In this document: in pieces, positions 58,973 to 64,000 of the stretch
How positions within the stretch are numbered: the stretch's first letter is position 1
Layout: every line of letters starts with the position of its first letter
Assembly: GCA_963797265.1 (NCBI GenBank)
Contig: CAWCOY010000006.1
Location: 124,001-188,000 of the forward strand
Direction of reading: 5' to 3'
DNA: 64,000 nucleotides
Source of the DNA: DASUPK01 sp963797265
GTDB lineage: Bacteria > Actinomycetota > Thermoleophilia > Solirubrobacterales > 70-9
Made by a program: the position numbers and the translations under genes
Notes under the pieces: generated by a model
Told to the model about the DNA's origin: nothing
The model's input: the letters and a program-made list of their open reading frames with translations, nothing else
Databases searched by the model: none

Positions 58973-59643
58973 CGCGATCGTCGTCGCGCGTTCAGGATGT
59001 GGAGCACCTCGGCCATCGAGAGGCCGCGCGAGAGCAGCAACACCGCAAGGTGGTAGACGACGTCCGCCCCCTCTTCGGCGACCCGCTCCTCGGACTCGGA
59101 CTGGACAGCCTTCACCACCTCACCTGCCTCCTCGCGGACCTTGTCGCCGGCGAGCCCCGGGTCCTCGAGCAGCTCAACCGTGTAGCTGCCCTGCGGCCGG
59201 TCGCGCTGGCGGGAGAGCAGCGTCCGCTCGAGCGCCGCCAGCGCCTCGTAGGGAAGCGGCGCCGGCTCACCCGGGGCGGCAGGAGCATCCACCTCGGGGT
59301 CGGCCGTTCCCTCCAGATCACGGTAGAAGCAGGAGCGCTCGCCCGTGTGGCAAGCCGGGCCGACCGGGTCCACTAGAGCGACCAGGCCGTCGCCGTCGCA
59401 GTCGTAGCGGATCTGACGAACTCGCTGGATGTTCCCGGAGGTCGCGCCCTTGCGCCAGATCTCGCGGCGGTTGCGGCTGTAGAAGTGGATCTCGCGGGTC
59501 TCCAGGGTCAGCTGGAGCGCCTGATCGTTCATGTAGGCGAGGGTGAGCACCTCGCCGGAGCGGGCGTCCTGCATCACGCACGGCACCAGCCCCCGCTCGT
59601 CGAAGCGGACCTTCGCCGCGTCTCTGGCGGTCTGCACGACCAT
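58969..59643 (-). CDS. hisIE: Bifunctional phosphoribosyl-AMP cyclohydrolase / phosphoribosyl-ATP pyrophosphatase
   Basis: A 224-residue fusion for histidine steps 2 and 3. The HisI part (1-~120) has RFDERGLVPCVMQDARSGEVL, TLETREIHFYSRNRREIWRKG, YDCDGDGLVALVDPVGPACHTG and SCFY, including the metal ligands. The HisE part (~135-224) has LLEDPGLAGDKVREEAGEVVKA and GADVVYHLAVLLLSRG. It is the first gene of a mixed his-trp operon, all junctions after it overlapping or nearly so. ATG at 59643 has no ribosome-binding site but TACAAT six bases before it. Confidence 0.95.
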   Translation of the reverse strand: MVVQTARDAAKVRFDERGLVPCVMQDARSGEVLTLAYMNDQALQLTLETREIHFYSRNRREIWRKGATSGNIQRVRQIRYDCDGDGLVALVDPVGPACHTGERSCFYRDLEGTADPEVDAPAAPGEPAPLPYEALAALERTLLSRQRDRPQGSYTVELLEDPGLAGDKVREEAGEVVKAVQSESEERVAEEGADVVYHLAVLLLSRGLSMAEVLHILNARRRSR

Positions 59644-59649
59644 CCGGCG

Positions 59650-59655
59650 ATTGTA
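59650..59655 (-). promoter_or_regulatory. Candidate -10 box of the hisIE-trpEGDC operon (leaderless)
   Basis: Minus-strand TACAAT matches the -10 consensus at five of six positions and is followed by six bases and the hisIE ATG. No attenuator, T-box or leader peptide is visible between the box and the gene, so control must act at initiation. Confidence 0.6.
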
Positions 59656-59702
59656 CGAACCGCCCGCCAGGCCGCTTGAAGTCGCCGATGCAGCCCTCCG
59701 GA

Positions 59703-60487
59703 CTAGCGGCTCGGGTGCGCCCACCGGATCATGTTCTGGATCCCCCATTGGGCCGCCTGGCGGCCCTTTGTGCAGAGACCGGTGCCCGTGGCTGAGGAGC
59801 ACTGCCACCCTGGGAAACCGCTGATCACGAAACCTGTTCCGACCGTGCTGTGGGTCTTGGCCGTCCTCCAGAAGCTGGCATGCATCAGTGCGAGGGCGGT
59901 CGTGCGCGTGGTGTGTTGATTGCTGACCGACACCCAGTAGGAGTCGAAGGGATCGGCGAACGACCCGCAAGCGCCGTGCGCGGGGCGACGCGTCGATGGG
60001 GGCTCACCGATGATCGCGGCGCTGCGTGGGAAGGTGTGGAGCTGCTCGGCACGAGCGACGCAACCCGCCTTCTCGGGCATCCCTTGTAGAACGGATAGAA
60101 ACCGCGCATAGGCGGCTGACAGTCGTTCGTGATGCGGTAGGGGTGGCCTGTCGAATCCCGTGTTCCGTTGAAGGCCACGATGACGTTTGCAACGCACCGT
60201 TTCCCGATGACGTAGCAATCCCAGAACAGGTCCTCGCCACCCCGGCAACTCTCCTTGTAGGAGTGCTCGTCCGGGCCATTGGCCTCGGCGTACACCGCTA
60301 ATGACACGCGCACCGCCGATTGTTTGCTCGGACCCGCTTGCGTGCTGGTTTTGCCGGTGACCGTGTCGGTCCAAGTCCGCTGGGACTGAGCGTTGGGAGC
60401 GTTGGCCTTGCTTCCGCCTCCGCCGCCGCAACCGGTGGCTAGCAGAGCCGAGACGGCCAGCGCAGCGACGATCCGGAGTCGAGACAC
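59703..60487 (-). pseudogene. Frameshifted lipoprotein gene of unknown function
   Basis: The N-terminal frame begins at GTG 60487 with SRLRIVAALAVSALLATGC, a clear lipoprotein signal, then continues to about 60082 with four or more cysteines (YKESCRGGED, WDCYVIGKRC, NDCQPP). The sequence then becomes protein-like in the next frame (EKAGCVARAEQLHTFPRSAA to GFVISGFPGWQCSSATGTGL) until the stop at 59703. A single frameshift near 60070-60090 joins them into a ~260-residue cysteine-rich lipoprotein. It may be a recent pseudogene or a sequence error. A TTG at 60529 is an alternative start. No family is recognised. Confidence 0.6.
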
Positions 60488-60592
60488 GCAGGCATCGCAT
60501 GAGGTGGATGACTGCTGCTTTTCGTCCAAAGCGGCGGTTCCGGCGGACCTCTAGGCCAGTCACCCACTCGGGACGCAGCGAGCTTGTGGTGG

Positions 60593-61486
60593 CTACTCGA
60601 TCCCCAGTCGGTCGAGCAGGCCCTCGTCCCGGCGCCAGCGCTTGCGGACCCGGACCTGGAGGTCGAGAAATACGCGAGTACCGAGCTCTCGCTCGAGCTC
60701 AGCGCGGGCCGCCGTGCCCGTCTCCTTGATCTTGCTGCCGCCCGCTCCTATCAGGATCCCCTTCTGGGAGTCGGACTCAGCCCAGATCTGGGCCTGCACC
60801 TCGACGACGCCGTCCTCGCGGTAGGCGACCTCCTCGACCCGAACTTCGACGGCGTGCGGGAGCTCGTCGCGTGTGCGCCGAAGCACCTGCTCGCGGATCA
60901 GCTCGGCGAGCAGAACCTCGCTGGGCAGATCGGAGCGCTGGTCCGGCGGGAACAGGAAGGGTCCCTCGGGCGTCAGCTCGACCAGCTTCTCGATCAGCGC
61001 CTCCAGGCCGGTTCCCCGGCGGGCGCTGACGGGAAAGATCTCGTCCACCGCGTCGAGCTCCGCGGTCTCGGCGAGGACGGCCGCGGTCTCCGCGTTGTTG
61101 AGGCGATCGACCTTGTTGACGGCACAGACCACCGGCGTATCGGCGTTCGCATGCAGGAGCGCCTTGGAGATGAAGCGGTCGCCCGGGCCGACGCCCTGCT
61201 CGGCGTTGACGACGAAGAGGACCGCGTCGGAGTCCGCAATCTCGCGCTCGACCCTTCGCTGCATGCGCTCAGTGAGGGCATCGCGGGGACGCTGGACACC
61301 GGGCAGGTCGGTCAGGACCAGCTGCCAGCCCGCTTCCGAGTCAGTCGCAACACCGCGGATGGCGCGGCGGGTGGTCTGGGGTCGCTCCGAGACGATCGCC
61401 ACGTGCGCGCCGACGATCGCGTTGACCAGAGTGGACTTGCCGACGTTCGGCCGCCCCGCGACTCCGACGAAGCCCGCCTTGGTCAC
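60593..61486 (-). CDS. era: GTPase Era
   Basis: A 297-residue GTPase for 16S rRNA maturation and 30S assembly. G1 is GRPNVGKSTLVNAI, G2/G3 are RPQTTRRAIRGV and LTDLPGVQRP, G4 is CAVNKVDRL and G5 FPVSARRGTG. The KH domain near the C-terminus reads GILIGAGGSKIKETGTAARAELERELG, binding the 3' end of 16S rRNA. The GTG start overlaps the ybeY stop (GTGA). ybeY, phoH and era together are the usual ribosome-maturation block. Confidence 0.97.
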   Translation of the reverse strand: MTKAGFVGVAGRPNVGKSTLVNAIVGAHVAIVSERPQTTRRAIRGVATDSEAGWQLVLTDLPGVQRPRDALTERMQRRVEREIADSDAVLFVVNAEQGVGPGDRFISKALLHANADTPVVCAVNKVDRLNNAETAAVLAETAELDAVDEIFPVSARRGTGLEALIEKLVELTPEGPFLFPPDQRSDLPSEVLLAELIREQVLRRTRDELPHAVEVRVEEVAYREDGVVEVQAQIWAESDSQKGILIGAGGSKIKETGTAARAELERELGTRVFLDLQVRVRKRWRRDEGLLDRLGIE

Positions 61487-61776
61487 CGCAAGGAGGCCAT
61501 CACCTTGGCCTGCAGGTCGAGCATCTCCCCGCTGTCGGTCTCGTGGTCAAAGCCGCAGAGATGGAGCGCGCCGTGGACGGCCGCCTCGGTCACGTCGGTG
61601 GCTTTTTCCGGGCAGATGAACACGTCGCCGAGCTCGCGGGGACCTGAGTCCTGTTGCTGGTCGTCGATCGGGAAGGCGAGCACATCGGTCGCCTCGTCCA
61701 CGCCGCGGGCGGCGTAGTTGAGCGTGCGCATCCGCCCCTCGCCGACGATCTCGACGCCGATGTGTCCGTCGCTCAC
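61483..61776 (-). CDS. ybeY: Endoribonuclease YbeY (short or non-canonical start)
   Basis: The zinc and catalytic motif AAVHGALHLCGFDHETD is intact, with RMRTLNYAARGVDEATDVLAFPI before it, so the enzyme for 16S rRNA 3' processing is present. From the first canonical start (GTG 61776) it is only 97 residues, shorter than the usual ~150. The frame remains open upstream and encodes a family-like helix (DLSDVPGDLRRAVGAALHAAG) between the phoH stop and this GTG, but no ATG, GTG or TTG occurs there. An ATC at 61842, eight bases after AGGGG, could be the real start (119 residues). Confidence 0.85.
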   Translation of the reverse strand: MSDGHIGVEIVGEGRMRTLNYAARGVDEATDVLAFPIDDQQQDSGPRELGDVFICPEKATDVTEAAVHGALHLCGFDHETDSGEMLDLQAKVMASLR

Positions 61777-61843
61777 CCCGGCTGCGTGGAGGGCGGCGCC
61801 GACCGCTCGCCTCAGATCGCCGGGGACGTCCGACAGGTCGATG

Positions 61844-62818
61844 TCAGTCGCCCCTGGAGTCGCCGGAGTTGGTTCGGTTGCGACTCTCGGCCTCGCCGTA
61901 GGCCGCGACGATCCGCTGCACGAGCTTGTGGCGAACGACGTCCTCGCCGCCGAAGCGGATGAAGTTGATGTCCTCGACCCCGGTGAGGATGTCGCCGACC
62001 TCGATCAGCCCGGACCGCGAGCCCTTCTCGAGGTCGATCTGGGTGATGTCGCCGGTGACCACGAACTTGGAGCCGAAGCCGAGCCTGGTGAGGAACATCT
62101 TCATCTGTTCGGGGCTCGTGTTCTGGGCCTCGTCCAGGATCACGAACGAGTCGTTCAACGACCTTCCCCGCATGAATGCGAGCGGGGCGACCTCGATCGT
62201 GCCGCGGTCGAAGTAGGAGTTGACGCGCTCCGGATCGAGCATGTCGTAGAGGGCGTCGAAGAGGGGCCGCAGGTAGGGGTCGACCTTCGCCTGGATGTCA
62301 CCGGGCAGGAAGCCGAGCCGTTCGCCCGCCTCCACGGCCGGCCGGGTCAGGATCACGCGCTGAACGTCGCCGCGCGAGAGCGCCGCGGCCGCCATCGCCA
62401 CGGCCAGGAAGGTCTTGCCGGTGCCTGCCGGACCGATTCCGAACGTGATCGTGTGCCTCCGGATCGAGTCGACGTAGTGCTTCTGGTTGAGGGTCTTGGG
62501 AGCGATCCGCGTGTTGCGGTGCTGCCAGATGACGTCCTCGAGGATCTCCGCCGGGCTCTCGTGCTTGTCGAGCGCGCGGGTGACCGCCTCGATCGTGCCG
62601 GGCGCGATCTCGTGCCCCTGCTCGATCAGATCGACAAGCTCGCCGACCACGGTCTCGGCCGTGCGGACGTCCCCGGCATCTCCGTCCAGCGTGAGGATGT
62701 TCCCGCGCAGGAAGAGGTCGACGTCGAGATGCCCCTCCAGACTCTTCAGCACCGCATCCTCGGAACCGGCCAACTCGGCGGCCACGGTGTTGTCGATAGT
62801 CAGCTGCCTCCGAGCCAC
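61844..62818 (-). CDS. PhoH-like ATPase
   Basis: A 324-residue PhoH family protein. The N-terminus has a KH-like region (LFLRGNILTLDGDAGDVRTAETVV); the P-loop ATPase domain has Walker A GIGPAGTGKTFLA, ILTRPAVEAGERLGFLPGD, Walker B SFVILDEAQNTSPEQMKMFLTR and the sensor VVTGDITQIDLEKGSRSGL. It works with YbeY, which follows, in RNA metabolism. The GTG start overlaps the yqeY stop (TAGTG). Confidence 0.96.
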   Translation of the reverse strand: MARRQLTIDNTVAAELAGSEDAVLKSLEGHLDVDLFLRGNILTLDGDAGDVRTAETVVGELVDLIEQGHEIAPGTIEAVTRALDKHESPAEILEDVIWQHRNTRIAPKTLNQKHYVDSIRRHTITFGIGPAGTGKTFLAVAMAAAALSRGDVQRVILTRPAVEAGERLGFLPGDIQAKVDPYLRPLFDALYDMLDPERVNSYFDRGTIEVAPLAFMRGRSLNDSFVILDEAQNTSPEQMKMFLTRLGFGSKFVVTGDITQIDLEKGSRSGLIEVGDILTGVEDINFIRFGGEDVVRHKLVQRIVAAYGEAESRNRTNSGDSRGD

Positions 62819-63249
62819 TAAGCGTTCAACTTCTCGCGCACCGCCTGGCTGACCCGCTTCCCGTCCGCTCGTCCGCCCACCTTTGGCATCAGTACCTTCA
62901 TGACGCCCCCCATGTCCTTGGGCTCGCTGGCACCGGACTCCTCGATCGCTCCGGCGACCAGCTCCGAGAGCTCCTCGTCGGAGAGCTGGGCGGGCAGGTA
63001 TCCCTCGATCAGCTTCGCCTCGGCCTCCTCCGCCTCCGCCTGCTCGGTCCGGTCGCCCTCGCGGAGCGCTTCGGCCGCGTCCAGCCGTCGCTTGCGCTCA
63101 CGCTGCAGCGCGGCGACCTCGTCGCCCTTGCCCTCCTTCTCCTCAGCCTGAAGGGCGTTGACGAGCATGCGCAGCCGGCCGACGGTCTCCTTCTCGCCGG
63201 CCTTCATCGCCGTCTTCACGTCATCCTGGACCTGCTCGAGGATGGTCAC
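62818..63249 (-). CDS. yqeY: GatB/YqeY domain protein
   Basis: A 143-residue, highly charged helical protein: LEQVQDDVKTAMKAGEKETVGRLRMLVNALQ, then KLIEGYLPAQLSDEELSELV and the end MGGVMKVLMPKVGGRADGKRVSQAVREKL. It is the YqeY family, related to the tail domain of GatB and thought to touch tRNA or amidotransferases; the exact role is unknown. The GTG start is three bases after the DUF1232 stop, so the block DUF1232-yqeY-phoH-ybeY-era is one operon. Confidence 0.93.
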   Translation of the reverse strand: MTILEQVQDDVKTAMKAGEKETVGRLRMLVNALQAEEKEGKGDEVAALQRERKRRLDAAEALREGDRTEQAEAEEAEAKLIEGYLPAQLSDEELSELVAGAIEESGASEPKDMGGVMKVLMPKVGGRADGKRVSQAVREKLNA

Positions 63250-63252
63250 CGC

Positions 63253-63705
63253 CTAAAGCGTAGTCGGCGGGGTCGCTGCTCCGTTCGTCTCCAAGCCCGC
63301 CGCCCGAAGCACCAGGGTGAGCGACGCCTCCGGGCCGGGCCAGGCCTCGCGGACGAGCTCGATGCCGCCCCCGCGGACGACCAGGCGGAGGGCCAGGCCG
63401 AGGACCACCGCGTCGTCGAGCTGGCCGATGCCGGGGAGGAAGTCCGGGACGAGGTCGATCGGGAGGGCCAAATAGCCCAGAGCTCCGAAGAGGAGGACTC
63501 GCCGGGGCCGCGAGATGCGCCTGTCCCTGGCTAGGCGCGAGACGAGGACGAGGCAGTCGGGGATGAAGCCGGCCAGCGCCCGGGCGTCCTCGCGGCGGCC
63601 CGCGGCGATCAGGGCGGCGACGGCGACGACGTAAAACCCCACGATGAAGAGGAGGAGTCCCCAGGGCCAGAAAGGGACCTCTTCGGGATTGATGGCGGCC
63701 GACAA
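63253..63705 (-). CDS. DUF1232 (YkvA-like) membrane protein
   Basis: A 150-residue protein with an N-terminal hydrophobic helix (WGLLLFIVGFYVVAVAALIA) and the DUF1232 core FGALGYLALPIDLVPDFLPGIGQLDDAVVLGLALRLV, whose PIDLxPDFLP pattern is diagnostic. Its function is unknown. The start is TTG at 63705, well supported by GAGGA seven bases upstream on the minus strand. It heads the era operon. Confidence 0.9.
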   Translation of the reverse strand: MSAAINPEEVPFWPWGLLLFIVGFYVVAVAALIAAGRREDARALAGFIPDCLVLVSRLARDRRISRPRRVLLFGALGYLALPIDLVPDFLPGIGQLDDAVVLGLALRLVVRGGGIELVREAWPGPEASLTLVLRAAGLETNGAATPPTTL

Positions 63706-63768
63706 GGTGATTTCCTCGAATGTTGAGCGTTTTCCCGGCCCTAGGCCTGGAAAGTGCTCACGATCCAG

Positions 63769-64000
63769 TCACGGCAGGTCCACGCGCTCGATCTCGCCGA
63801 GCGGCATCTGCAGGAAGCGCGTGCCGAGCTCACGGAAGGCATCCGGGTCTCCCGTGCACATGAAGCGATAGGTCCCCTCTTCATTGCCGCTTTTCGAAAG
63901 ACCCGCCGCGGCGAGGGTGCGATCGGCGGTGGCGGCGATCGCATGCCCGGCGGTGACGAGATGCACGTCGCGCCCCAGGATCCGCTGCAGCATCGGCGCG
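63769..64000 (-). CDS. murI: Glutamate racemase, C-terminal part (5' end outside window)
   Basis: About 77 residues are visible (MLQRILGRDVHLVTAGHAIA, then GTYRFMCTGDPDAFRELGTRFLQMPLGEIERVDLP). The order GxxVxLVxxA, GTYRFxxTGDPxxFxxLGxxFL and a final VERVDL-like strand matches the end of MurI, which supplies D-glutamate for peptidoglycan. The frame is open to the right edge, so the catalytic cysteines are not in the window. The family call is from motif order only. Confidence 0.78.
   Translation of the reverse strand, partial: APMLQRILGRDVHLVTAGHAIAATADRTLAAAGLSKSGNEEGTYRFMCTGDPDAFRELGTRFLQMPLGEIERVDLP

Noticed and set aside
1..64000. tRNA, rRNA, CRISPR, prophage or insertion-sequence content
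   Set aside because: I found no tRNA T-loop, spaced repeat array, integrase or transposase reading on either strand; a covariance-model scan would be needed to be certain about small RNAs.

Overview
The window looks like chromosomal DNA of a high-GC actinobacterium (roughly 70% G+C by eye). The overall flavour suggests the Thermoleophilia/Solirubrobacterales: lysine-rich tails on secreted proteins, AbiEi/DUF559 proteins, DUF4235 and many GTG/TTG starts. This placement is an inference from family resemblance, not from a search. I saw no rRNA, tRNA, CRISPR array, phage or insertion sequence. Coding density is very high. No gene-free stretch reaches 300 bases; the largest gaps are 15239-15355, 22460-22628 and 54899-55005.

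Layout. 1-7.5 kb: the end of an ABC exporter coupled to a Ser/Thr kinase, then polA, an AbiEi/DUF559 protein, an ACT-domain malic enzyme and a decayed methyltransferase pseudogene. 7.5-38.4 kb: a long surface-glycan locus. It holds three NodB-type deacetylases (one fused to methyltransferase-like domains), a Wzx-type flippase, two separate methyltransferases, at least five glycosyltransferase proteins (one with a ~480-residue coiled coil, one with two GT units), a heparinase-like protein, a lipoprotein glycoside hydrolase, and two secreted N,N-dimethylformamidase-like proteins bearing 11 and 2 cysteine-paired Ig-like repeats and polylysine tails. 38.4-47.8 kb: housekeeping and stress genes: GNAT, membrane proteins, a TIGR01777 epimerase, YihY, a ring-cleaving dioxygenase with an esterase, a secreted protein, a binding-protein lipoprotein, a probably pyrophosphate-dependent phosphofructokinase, TrmO, and a MarR regulator divergent from a 32-residue membrane peptide. 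47.6-59.6 kb: tryptophan genes in two blocks (trpF-trpB-trpA, and hisIE-trpE-trpG-trpD-trpC) around a CFA synthase, two SDR proteins and an HtrA protease. 59.7-64 kb: a frameshifted lipoprotein gene, then the era-ybeY-phoH-yqeY block, a DUF1232 protein and the end of murI.

How it works together. The glycan locus looks able to build glycans on the inner membrane face, since its glycosyltransferases, methyltransferases, deacetylases and heparinase-like protein all lack export signals. Wzx would then flip the product, and secreted giant proteins and a lipoprotein hydrolase would act outside. No Wzy polymerase or initiating sugar-phosphate transferase is visible, so those must lie elsewhere.

Regulation. 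Several start codons sit 6-7 bases after a TANNNT box (polA, trmO, pfk, marR, the TIGR01777 gene, trpF, cfa, hisIE), which points to leaderless transcripts. The most striking regulatory site is a 30-bp inverted repeat at 47093-47122. It forms both the marR promoter and, by symmetry, the promoter of the divergent 32-residue peptide.
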